A stretch of DNA of 64,000 bases from Isochrysis galbana (lineage: Eukaryota; Haptophyta; Isochrysidales; Isochrysidaceae): assembly GCA_018136815.1 (NCBI GenBank), contig CM030934.1:6145087-6209086 (forward strand), read 5' to 3'. This document shows, one piece after another, positions 38,583 through 47,710 of the stretch. Below the pieces are notes generated by a model. That model saw only the letters and a list, made by a program, of their open reading frames with translations. It had not been told where the DNA came from and ran no database searches. Position numbers and translations under genes: made by a program. How positions within the stretch are numbered: the stretch's first letter is position 1; each line of letters begins with the position of its first letter.

Positions 38583-39230
38583 AGGGTGCAACCTCAGGTT
38601 TGGTTGTTTTTTCAGCAACCCCCCCGTATATGTGGTATAAGTTCGACCCCGCGAAGGAGCTTCGGCCCATCCAGCGCCTCCGCCCGCCGCCGAGCGCCGA
38701 GCATCTGGCTGCCGACCACCGACCACACGAAGGTGCGGATGCGCTGGAAACACGCCCAATGAGCGAACACGACAGCGGTGCCACAGAAGGGAAGATAACG
38801 TTGGAGGAACTAACAGACACCATCACCCAAATAGGGAGCGGCAAAAGCGCGGGACCAGACGCGCTACCACCTCCTTGGCGAGCTATGACGATGCCGCGAT
38901 CTGCCAATTCACCTTCACGCGGATGCTCCAGCTCATTCACAAGGTTGCCGGCCAAGCGGCGGTGACGGGGACGAAATGCATCATGGACACCCCGGGTGCA
39001 TCGCTTGCCTTGTGCTTTGCAGCAAATGGCGTCGAATTTGCGTGAAGTCTTTCGGAAGACGTCGCCATCCGCCCTGCGTTCCGGCCGTCGACGATGGTTG
39101 CATTTCTTCAACTCGGCCAGCGGGCATGGTTGCATTCTTCGACGCGGGGGGGTCGATCTGCCCAAGGAACGGGCGCCCCAACGGCGGTGAAAGAAACACG
39201 TCGTTTAAAAGAACTCTTCTTGTGTAAAGA
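38583..39230 (+). pseudogene. Degraded LINE RT fragment
   Basis: Around 38760-38905 a plus frame reads ITLEELTDTITQIGSGKSAG followed by PDALPP, the typical N-terminal RT block of LINEs (GKSxGPDxLP). Just after 38880 the likely continuation (AICQFTFTRMLQLIHKVAGQ) moves to another frame, so the copy is frameshifted. The start of the block (GAGGGTGCAACCTCAGG) recurs at about 40403. It is not functional. Confidence 0.6.
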
Positions 39231-39237
39231 GGCGACA

Positions 39238-39669
39238 TGGCGTGGTACTATTGGGTCTTTGGCATTGTACCCCTGGGTATCTTCGCTAGCTTTAGCTTTG
39301 TAATCATCTTCGTAATTGTACTACTAATTGGAGGAATCGTTGAGGCATTCCTACGTAAAAAGGAAAAAACAATAAAACAACTGAGCGTTAGTACCACTAC
39401 TGCCACTAGCCCGGTACTATCACGACACCCCTCAGCGCACTTGCCCGCACGCCTTGAAGTGATGGCACAGACACATACTCATATGTCATATGCATCCCTA
39501 CAAATCTCCCCCCTCGCAAACCCCCGGCTCCCATTATAACTCCCCACAAGTTACAATGGGGGAAAACCCAGTGAGGCGGACCGACCTACGTCGGGCGACT
39601 CACCGGGGAAAAGCACCGGGGGGGGGGAGGGACCTCTCGTCGAGAAGCAGAACGGCCCTTACAGCTCGC
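39238..39669 (+). other. Small ORF with one hydrophobic segment; function unknown
   Basis: A frame from ATG 39237 gives about 100 residues beginning MAWYYWVFGIVPLGIFASFS, followed by a second hydrophobic stretch (VIIFVIVLLIGGIVEAFL) and a basic KKEKTIKQ tail. This resembles a small two-segment membrane protein, but it sits between repeat fragments, has no family signature and may be chance. Confidence 0.25.
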
Positions 39670-40293
39670 GCCGCGAGCAGTCCTCGAAGAAATAAATGAC
39701 TGCGCCCCCCGATACCTGCCACAAGGACGTCTTGAGCCATTCCCTTCCTCTCTTCCTCCTGTCGCCAGCCGCCCCCCTTCGCCCGTTTGCTAACGCAAAC
39801 GGGGCCCGTTTCTTACCACACTCCATCGGGGGGGGTGCAAAACCCCCCCTCTCCCTCTCTCCGTTCTCCTCCACCTGTGTCCCTGCGGCGCGTCGCCATG
39901 CGGCGCGCCACGGCCTGCTCTGAGAGGTCCTTTGGGGGCTCCCAGAGGGCCAGCCATGGCAGCTCAGTCAGGGGGCAGTGGAGGCTGGGGCTCAGCCCCT
40001 GGCCCCCCCTGCCTCTCCCACGCTTGCCTCGCTGGCCATGGGAGCCGCCCAGAGGCATCTGTCTGCCTGGCGACCAGGGAAGGGGGGGGGGTCAGCTCGA
40101 GGGCAGGCCCACGCAGGGCGTGGGAGTGCGAATCACGGCCCGCGCCCACTAGGGGTCTGGGCCAGTGTGGTGATTGCCCAGCCCCTGCCAAAGGGCAGGG
40201 GCTGTGGTTGATTGTATCGGCCCACCCCTGGGGGTGTCCGCGATGGAGAGAGGGGGGCGCGAGGCCCCCATTGTCCCCTACTTATAAAAGTAG
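39670..40293 (-). repeat. Short LINE-family derivative with 5' hairpin
   Basis: On the minus strand: hairpin CCTACTT/TTAT/AAGTAGG (40293-40276), ATG at 40270 followed by GGGGCCTCGCG, then GC-rich sequence shared with 53.4-53.7 and 59.5-60.1 kb. The distal part includes a 9-bp foldback, CCCGTTTGC/TAAC/GCAAACGGG (about 39780-39801). RT is absent. It is probably an internally deleted or non-autonomous copy. Confidence 0.6.
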
Positions 40294-40399
40294 GTTGTAA
40301 AAAGGAAAAAAAGCTTAGACGGTGATACCTCCACTCAATAAATCGGGGGTCAATAAAAGTTATATACCAAAATAGACACTAACAGTGTAACAAAAAAAG

Positions 40400-40673
40400 G
40401 GAACCTCAAGTTGCACCCTCTCAAGCCCCAAGCCCAAGCCGCGTCGAAATCGGCTGTCGCGGCGCCCGATAGCACGCGCGCTAACGTGCGCCGCCGGAGG
40501 CCGGAGAGCCCAACTTCGAACCGAGCCCGGGCGCGCTGCAAGACCGTTCTCGTTCCTCAGCCTGGTGTCCGGCCCCCTGGAGCCGGAGGGCAGTTGGCAG
40601 CGCCCGGGGGCGCGAGGGGGAGGGCACGAGAGGCGCCTCCCCCCATGTGAACTACGTAAATATGAACTTAGTT
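40400..40673 (-). repeat. GC-rich repeat related to the 43-kb array, ending at another hairpin
   Basis: The minus strand contains GGTTCGAAGTTGGGCTCTCCGG, also found in every unit of the 42977-43796 array. At its right side a hairpin-plus-ATG unit is visible: arms AACTACGT/ACTTAGTT with one mismatch at 40650-40673, and ATG at 40646 on the minus strand. Confidence 0.5.
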
Positions 40674-40870
40674 TACCGTATTGCGTGCACATGGCACGTA
40701 GCATGTCATGTGCTGAATGTCAAGTAGCTGCATGAATGTGCAAGGGATGTGGTGCGAGAACACCGCAGTCCGCAGTCGTGGCCACCCCACGCCTACTAGG
40801 TGTTCGGGGTGTTGGTGTCTACTCCATCTAGCCAAAAATGCTTTCGACTGAAGGCAACTGAGATGGAGAT

Positions 40871-41737
40871 TCAACGCTTTCTCTTCTTCTTGAGCGCAGC
40901 CGCGGATTCCTTCCCTGCTGCAGACAGTTGCAGAGACGGCCCAGCAGGCGCAGCCGGATCACATTTCAGGAGAGTGCGCCCCTCCATGTCTAGTAGCACG
41001 TAGTCTAGTGAGAGGTGAGATTTTCGGACACTGGCTACGGTTGCACGCTCAACGACGATTCGGGGCGCACGACCAAAGCTCTGGCGGTCAAGACATCGCA
41101 GAACGTCAGCTCGCACCTCAAGCATCGATTTTACAAGCAATCCACAGCGTGGAAGTGACCAGAGCCATGAGGTACCCTCGACGGCGGGAGCCTCGCCGAG
41201 GCCAGCCACCGCCATGGATCGGAGAGGTACAAGCCAACCGCGCCTCACCAAAATAGCTGCCATCCCCTGCGCGGCAGTCGCGGGATCACCAGCGATCCTG
41301 GTCGCGAGTTCTTTATTCTCGAGTAGCTTGTTCACAATGTCGGCTTCCTCAACGCGCGACCGGGTGCACTGTCGGATCAAATGGATGGCAAGCGCCAGTG
41401 CTCGCTTGTCCTCGGGTTCCGTGGCCGCGTCCCTTTCCACACACATGACCGCTTGGACGTCATCCCCACGAACAATCAGGGACTCATCTCTGAGTGCAGC
41501 TGGCAGCTGCAAAACAAGCAACGAGCCTGCTGTGCGCTTCTCTTCTAGCTCTCGATCGACCGCAGTCCTGTTCCGAACGATCGCGTAGATTTGCGCCAGC
41601 GTCGACACGGGGAGCGCACGACCGCACAGGCGGGCGCCAATAGGGCAACTATTGACTAGCAGCATGAGCGCTGCCTCGAGGTCGGAGGGTGCAGAGGCGG
41701 CGAGCAGCGCGTCGTCGTCCAGCTCTCCCTGGGCCAT
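40871..41737 (-). CDS. STK19: STK19-like winged-helix protein
   Basis: A single exon encodes 288 residues, starting MAQGELDDDALLAASAPSDL. The block LPVSTLAQIYAIVRNRTAVD followed by RELEEKRTAGSLLVLQL is the first winged helix of the STK19 family, which characteristically has a TxVDxEL stretch. A second helical block (ADIVNKLLENKELATRIAGD) and a third with RRGWLVPLRSMA fit tandem winged helices. The tail is a basic KKKRKR, a plausible nuclear signal. In animals STK19 is now regarded as a DNA-binding factor in transcription-coupled repair, not a kinase, and no kinase motifs are visible here. Length is close to the family's roughly 250-residue core. The assignment rests on pattern memory, so confidence is moderate. 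Confidence 0.55.
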   Translation of the reverse strand: MAQGELDDDALLAASAPSDLEAALMLLVNSCPIGARLCGRALPVSTLAQIYAIVRNRTAVDRELEEKRTAGSLLVLQLPAALRDESLIVRGDDVQAVMCVERDAATEPEDKRALALAIHLIRQCTRSRVEEADIVNKLLENKELATRIAGDPATAAQGMAAILVRRGWLVPLRSMAVAGLGEAPAVEGTSWLWSLPRCGLLVKSMLEVRADVLRCLDRQSFGRAPRIVVERATVASVRKSHLSLDYVLLDMEGRTLLKCDPAAPAGPSLQLSAAGKESAAALKKKRKR

Positions 41738-42391
41738 CGCCTCGCCACCGCAGACGACCGAAAATGGGGTCGCCTTACAGCCGAGGCACCAAAATTAGAC
41801 CTTCCTGTTTGGCCCAGCGGCCCAGCGGCCCTATGTATCCTATGTTCCTATGTTGCATGTTGGGCCGTTGGGCCCAACCAGAGTGACCAGTGACTGCGAG
41901 AAGAGCGGTGTAGATCGTAGATCAGAGTAACCATAGGAGGCTACTAGCACAACGAATCGGTGACGATGCCAAGTTTTCACGCTACAATTACAACGGAAGG
42001 GTACCACTTCACCACTCCGCACCAGGGCGTATGGGTTCACGTTGACACGCCCTCGAGGGCCCATTACAGTAGCTTGGGCAAGGTGTTAACCCATCTGGCC
42101 TCTTACAAGTGTTGACGCAGGGCACAACAAGTGTTGACACGGTGTTGACGCACTTCCACTCGTCACTGTTGCGGTTGCAGGTTGCTGATTCTGCTTGCTT
42201 TAGCGGGCAGCGCGGCAGCGCGCGCGAGGGAATGCGCGGTCAAATGACAAAATGCCTATCGGGACACGCGCAAGGGGAACGCGCAGGCGACGCGCAGCGC
42301 GCAACATGAGCGTCGGCCGGTCGGTCGCGCGCAGCGAGTGCGGCGAGCAGCCGGTCCACGGCCGCGAAGGCGGCGGCGGGCACCTGTCACC
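41738..42391. other. Intergenic, no gene seen
   Basis: It includes a short CCTATGTATCCTATGTTCCTATGTTGCATGTTGGGCC repeat near 41830 and GTTGACGCAGGGCACAACAAGTGTTGACACGGTGTTGACGC direct repeats near 42112. The small frames are unsupported. Confidence 0.4.
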
Positions 42392-42890
42392 TGTTGTATT
42401 CCTGCCCATCTGAAGACTGTAGGCATGAATATTCGCGTAAGGTACGCGCTCATAATTACAATTGAACAGTTCCCCGTGTTGCCACTAACGCACAAGGCAC
42501 ACAGATTCGGATTCCCCATGGTCTCAAGTCCAGGTTTGCAGATTTTGGTCTCGAAATTTGCGATTCGAATTTTGTTTTTGCTGTTACTATAATTGTTGGC
42601 TCGTTTAAGGTAATAAACCGGCCTGACTTCGACTTCTCGTTCTGCAGTCGCTCTGCGAGACTCTCTCTCTCTCTCTCTCTCCGTCCGCATCTCCTCGGCC
42701 GACGACAGGAAGATTCGTCCAAAACATTCTCCGGTCCCAAGATATCTCGTGGGGGGTCTCTCCGCGCTCCACCAACGCGAGGATTTTGGACAGAGGAGCA
42801 GCTGCAATCACAATCGAAAAGCGCCGACACGGCGCCCTCCGGGGGGACACGCGTCGCGGGAAGCAGGGAATGTTACGCTAGTCTACATTT
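42392..42890 (+). repeat. LTR copy of the gypsy family, opposite orientation
   Basis: It starts TGTTGTATTCCTGCCCATC at 42392, and at least the first ~350 bp match the minus-strand LTR at 27497-27140, including the CTCTCTCTCTCT run and ACATTCTCCGGTCCCA. No polypurine tract lies before it and no coding region follows, so it is probably a solo LTR. The right boundary (about 42740-42890) is uncertain. Confidence 0.7.
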
Positions 42891-42976
42891 AATTTTAAAA
42901 TAACGCTATGTGTACAACTGTGGACATTCGATCGCTCAATTCGCTCATGTCCCACATTTGACGGAACGACACCTTT

Positions 42977-43796
42977 GGTCTCTCCGGGCCTCCTTCGGCG
43001 ACGGCTCAACGTTCAATGGGCTCGGCGGGTGGGTGATTTCGACGAGGGTTCGGCGCGCGGCCTGCCCGATTGGCGTGACCATCCGGGTGGGATATGCGTA
43101 TATGTATATGGTATCTGGTGGGGTCCGCCATCCGGATGGATCGTCGAAAACGGCCACGAAGCGCGCCCGGCGTCGGTTCGAAGTTGGGCTCTCCGGACCT
43201 CCCTCGGCGACGGCTCAACGTTCAATGGGCTCGGCGGGTGGGTGATTTCGACGAGGGTTCGGCGCGCGGCCTGCCCGATTGGCGTGACCATCCGGGTGGG
43301 ATATGCGTATATGGTATCTGGTGGGGTCCGCCATCCGGATGGATCGTCGAAAACGGCCACGCAGCGCGCCCGGCATCGGTTCGAAGTTGGTCTCTCCGGG
43401 CCTCCCTCGGCGACGGCTCAACGTTCAATGGGCTCGGCGGGTGGGTGATTTCGACGAGGGTTCGGCGCGCGGCCTGCCCGATTGGCGTGACCATCCGGGT
43501 GGGATATGCGTATATGGTATCTGGTGGGGTCCGCCATCCGGATGGATCGTCGAAAACGGCCACGCAGCGCGCCCGGCATCGGTTCGAAGTTGGTCTCTCC
43601 GGGCCTCCCTCGGCGACGGCTCAACGTTCAATGGGCTCGGCGGGTGGGTGATTTCGACGAGGGTTCGGCGCGCGGCCTGCCCGATTGGCGTGACCATCCG
43701 GGTGGGATATGCGTATATGGTATCTGGTGGGGTCCGCCATCCGGATGGATCGTCGAAAACGGCCACGCAGCGCGCCCGGCATCGGTTCGAAGTTGG
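42977..43796 (+). repeat. Tandem array, four units of about 203 bp
   Basis: Units start at about 42977, 43187, 43389 and 43592. The first is 209 bp owing to an extra TATATG in its GTATATGGTATC segment; the others are 203 bp. Units 3 and 4 look identical over long stretches, while unit 1 and the 2-3 junction carry substitutions (GGACCT versus GGCCTC, GAAGCG versus GCAGCG). 203 is not a multiple of three, so frames rotate along the array and no repeat protein is implied. Confidence 0.9.
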
Positions 43797-44375
43797 GCTT
43801 TTTGAGCTTTTGCGATTTTAGCGTCTTTTGTCAGTTTTTGATTACGTTTTGTTATGGGGGCCCAAGGGGGGGGGTCCGGGTCCTAATGGGCCCCGGATAT
43901 GTGCTAGTTGGGTGTATTGGGAACTTTCTCCCGAAAAAAATCCTTAAATTTCCTCAATTCTGAGATGGTCATTTTTTCACCCCTTATAAAAAAACACTGT
44001 TTGACCGCCCTACCTGTTTGACCGCCCTATCTTACTATCCAACACACTAGGGCCGCTAGGCGCTAGGAGCACCTCACCGCCCCACAGCCCTTCGTTCGCC
44101 GTTCGTTCCCAGTCCAGACACCCAAATGGGGATGCCCGACCCCATCCAGAATTTCATTCACCCGACTCCCGGCGGGGAGGAGGGCCAAGGCGCCGCGCTA
44201 ACCGCCGGTGCCGCTCGCGACGGAGTGGCCCAGAGCCCAAAGCCCTCCGGCTCCGCTCGACTCGACACTTTAATCTTACAGAGACGGAGCCATGAAAAGA
44301 AAAAGGAATGTCGCAAAAAGAAAAGATGTCTCCTGCCCGCGGAGCTTCGGAGACAGAGAAAGGGGGCGACGCGAG
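43797..44375. other. Intergenic region upstream of SEC61B, with a paired motif
   Basis: Two direct copies of TGTTTGACCGCCCT sit at 43998-44011 and 44015-44028, 17 bases apart; their complement occurs at 20402 (one change) and at the window end. From about 44090 the sequence is more gene-flank-like, with the 5' UTR of SEC61B probably in 44250-44375. Confidence 0.5.
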
Positions 44376-44934
44376 ATGGTGAGCAGCGCCAGGGGGTGGG
44401 GGTGGGGGGTGGGGGATGGGGGGGGGGGGCGGGCAGGGGGCATGAGGAAGGGGTAAAGTTTTGAGCGATCTCGCGGCGGCCGAGCGGCCGGGCGGGCGGG
44501 TCAAGCGGGCGGTGTTGAGGGGTCTCTCTCTCACCTCACGGCCCCTTTGCGGCCCACAGGCTGGCGAGGGGCAAGTCGGTGGAGGCACGCTCACCAAGCG
44601 GCCAGGCAATGCTGGCGCGCGGGCAGCTGGCCCGACTGGCACGATGGCCAGGAAGGCGGCCGCGGCGCGGCGTCCGGCGGCGCGCTCGGGCGGTGGCGGC
44701 GGCTCTGGCATTCTCAAATTCTACACCGATGACGCGCCAGGACTCAAAATGTCTGCTGCAGCCTGATGCACCTCTGCATTGCGCAGCAGCAGACACTCCG
44801 GTTCTGCTGATGCTAACCCGCCGTCTCTACCCGCCCATGCTCACAGTGGACCGACAACCGTGCTTGTCCTGAGCCTGCTCTTCATTGCATTCGTCGTGCT
44901 GCTTCACATCTGGGGCAAGTTCCGTAAGGGTTAA
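44376..44934 (+). CDS. SEC61B: Sec61 beta subunit of the ER translocon, three exons
   Basis: Exon 1 is only the start codon (44376-44378); exon 2 is 44560-44750 and exon 3 is 44847-44934. Introns are 181 and 96 nt, GT-AG, and the joined product is 93 residues, normal for the family. The sequence reads a disordered Gly/Ala/Arg N-terminus, the signature GGSGILKFYTDDAPGLKI that is completed across the second intron, and one C-terminal TM helix (TTVLVLSLLFIAFVVLLHIW) ending GKFRKG. It is tail-anchored in the ER membrane and part of the Sec61 channel for co-translational translocation. The signature across exons 2 and 3 is unmistakable. The start-codon-only first exon is inferred from splice consensus; otherwise translation could begin at ATG 44644. 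Confidence 0.88.
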
Positions 44935-45894
44935 GCACTCAACCGCATTCGTATTGGGTAGGCTCTTTAACTCAAGGTGCATGCTGGTTGACGCAGCCAT
45001 TACCATTGCACAACTGCGCATCGGAATTTCATGATGCTGTGGGGGAAGGCGCAGGATTGTTCACCTGCTCGCGGTTGAACCTTGGCTTGAGACGCATCGC
45101 ACGTTGAGGCTACTTTTCTTGTAGCAGTGAATCAGTTCAAATGTGCTGCACGTTCGAGAAACACGTGAACGTGTGGCACCCTGACCAGTTGCTTCGATGG
45201 ATGATTTGCCTGCGCTTTGAATTCTGGATCACGGACACCAAACGAGCTTATGCTTTCCCCTAAGGAGATCGTGTTGTTTGCGCATTAGCCAAGCCGGCCT
45301 TTGATCCCGAGCACAAAGGTGCAACTCCTGACGTGTTTAGTCGTCGCGTAACAAAGAAATGGAGTTGGTTGGCCTACACTTTGGCTATAATGTATGCTGG
45401 ACCTCCTGAATCACCGATGACTTAGCGAATGCACTGACTCAGACTAACGTCGTTGGTTGCTGAGACCCCGCCCCATCGCCACTCTTTCTTGAGATACCTG
45501 TAATGCGCAAAGCGATGGCTTATCGCGTGATCTTTTTGCCACTCTGCCTTAGCCTCGCCTTACCACGCATAGTTGAAAGTTGTCATACTATGGTCGGCTT
45601 GCGGCTGGCTCGGTCTATTGTTCATAGAAATAGCGCCCCTCTTCACTCTCATATAAATCATAATCATAAATGACGACGACCTCTCACACCTCACACCTAG
45701 CGCCAAACTGAAACGGCTAGCCGAACACCTGAACTTAGTGCACATGTGGTAGGCTCACGACTCAAACCCTATCCCTACAAAAATAGTGACCCGGGATAGC
45801 TAGACGCCCATACAACCCGAACTACGAACTAGCAGAAACAATATGATATGAGACTACCTACTCCCTACTCATACTCCCATGGGGGAAGCCTTTT
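44935..45894. other. 3' flank and intergenic DNA, AT-richer, no gene seen
   Basis: This is unique-looking sequence of lower GC with many stops in all frames. No repeat or family signal was found. Confidence 0.5.
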
Positions 45895-46336
45895 AAAAAT
45901 TCTTGAAGGTGTCCGCTAAGCTACTAGTGTCCCACACTCCCCCGCGCTCTCATCGACATCGCCTATACTCCTACCTCTACTCTCCCTTTCCGCTCCCCCC
46001 TCGTTCCTTTTTCTTCGGTTTCGGTATAGTTTTGGGGGGTTGGGGGTCGGCCCATGTACACTACTTTGGGCCTCGCGTTGGGGGAGGGGAGGGGCGGTGC
46101 TGTGGTGGCCATGCGCCATGCAGGGCAGGGTGGTCTTGCTGGTGCATGGCTGTCAGGGGGCGGCACGGGACGAGTCTCGTGCTCGTGCGCACCTGGGTCG
46201 GGGGAGGAGCGCCCGCTCGCGGGCGCTTCGAGTGCGAGGAGTCGAGCTTGGCCCGATCGTCCGTCGCGGCGGGGGTGGCAGCAGGGGAGGAGGGGGGCGG
46301 CGCGCGCTCCATATGACCCTATCGTCTTAACGATAG
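45895..46336 (-). mobile_element. Short non-autonomous LINE derivative with 5' hairpin
   Basis: On the minus strand: hairpin CTATCGT/TAAG/ACGATAG (46336-46319), ATG at 46312 (GAGCGCGCGCC follows, as in the 6.6-kb element), a GC-rich body homologous to 1-130, and a 3' end GCGGACACCTTCAAGAATTTTTAAAAGG near 45915-45890. There is no RT. Both family ends seem present in about 440 bp, so this is a compact internally deleted copy. Confidence 0.6.
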
Positions 46337-47170
46337 TTGCAAAGTTTGCACAAAGAGCCGGGTGTTGGCAAGGATTGTGGATTGTGGGGGTAGATGGTGG
46401 GAATGAGTACGATATACGATATTGCCGCACCGCCGTGATGAGCGTTCTGACAGTGAATCGGTGAATAGAGTGCGTATCCTTGTCGCATTGGGCATTGGCT
46501 CTGGGCGTAGCCTCATACTCATACTCATGCACTCATCATATTCATATTCATCATATTACGAGAGCTCCTATGCTAATGCTAAGCCCCAATGTACCCTCCC
46601 CAACACCATACCTTTGATGGTTGATGGTTGATGGAGCCCCTAGTGGAGGTTTATATAGCTTTTTTCTTTTTTATTCAACCCAAAGCGTGCGTGCGAGGCA
46701 TCTCAGTTTTGGAACGGAGGTAGTACATGTTTTTGTCCTCCGAAAAAACCACTAAAAACACTTTCTTGAGCGTTAGTCGTTAGTACCTCTACTCTCACTA
46801 GACTTGCACTAACACTAACACGCCAAGCCACGACATACATCCCAAGGCACAAACAAACTAAAAAAAGGCACAAACAAACAAGGCACATCATCATCATCAT
46901 CATTCATCATTTCGTTTCTTCTGGCTTACGACTGCCAAGCTTAGAATTAGAATAAGGCCATAGGACGTCGTCCTTTTCCTTTCTGGTTATCACTGTGAGG
47001 AAGGGGACCTGTGACCTGTACCTTTCCTAAAGCACTATGTATTTGAAATCTCCGGCCGGGGCCAACCCCCAGTCCTGGCGGTGATCCGGTGCAATCGTCA
47101 ATCGTGACGTGGTGGCTCTCGACTCTCGACCCCCCGTCTCTCCCCAACGGCCCAACAGTGCTTTCATCGG
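46337..47170. other. Intergenic, repeats of low complexity
   Basis: It has CATACTCATACTCATGCACTCATCATATTCATATTCATC near 46515, a CATCATCATCATCATTCATC run near 46890 and GATGGTTGATGGTTGATGG near 46616. No gene is supported. Confidence 0.5.
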
Positions 47171-47187
47171 TGGCTGCGTGGTGAGAA

Positions 47188-47650
47188 CACCGGGGGGGGG
47201 GGCGGGGGGGGGCGGGGGGGGGGGCGGGGCCCATCGGGCCAGCCAGCCCCCACCTTGGTGCTCGGCCCGCCCGGCGCCCTGTCGAGTGCTTTACTCCTCC
47301 TACAGGAGGGAGGGAGACCGGGCAGACGCAAAGGAGGAAGACGTCGACGAGAGAGAGAAAGGGAGGGAGGGAGGGAAGGGGAGGGAGGGGGAGGGAGAGG
47401 GGAAGGGGGCGCCGGGGGGGGGGGGGGGGGGGGGGGGGGAACGCCCCAGCAGCCGAGCGCGAGACGCTGCAGGAAGGCTCTCTGGAGGGGAGAGGGGGGA
47501 GGGGGGGAGCCTTCCCCGCCTTCCCCCCCCCCCCCCCCCCTCCCTAAAGTAATCTCTCCACCCCCTTTGCCCTCTCGGAGCCCACCTGACCCAGCGCAGT
47601 GGCGCGGTCAGCGGGCGGGCGGAGGAGGAGGGGAGGGGGGGGGGGAACAA
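47188..47650 (+). repeat. Poly-G/poly-C tracts upstream of the 47.7-kb gene
   Basis: Very long G-runs (47190-47226, 47415-47440) and a C-run (47524-47541) interrupt GAGGGA-rich sequence. They keep an upstream frame open artificially. Such tracts are prone to length errors in assembly. Confidence 0.85.
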
Positions 47651-47710
47651 GGGGCGCGTGCCGCACCTGCGAGCTCCGACCTGGACGGCGGCCGGCCTGC
47701 GCGCGTCTGG

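Noticed and set aside
42977-43796. Regularly spaced repeats as a CRISPR array
   Set aside because: The repeats are contiguous 203-bp units with no unique spacers, and the genome is eukaryotic.
43100-43800. tRNA or Pol III gene suggested by GGTTCGAAGTTGG in each 203-bp unit
   Set aside because: The B-box fit is partial, there is no cloverleaf, and no A-box lies at the right distance. I found no tRNA, rRNA or snRNA gene anywhere in the window.
47255-47710. N-terminal extension of the 47.7-kb gene
   Set aside because: The frame is open only because of poly-G and GAGGGA repeats; ATG 47711 is followed by normal coding sequence.
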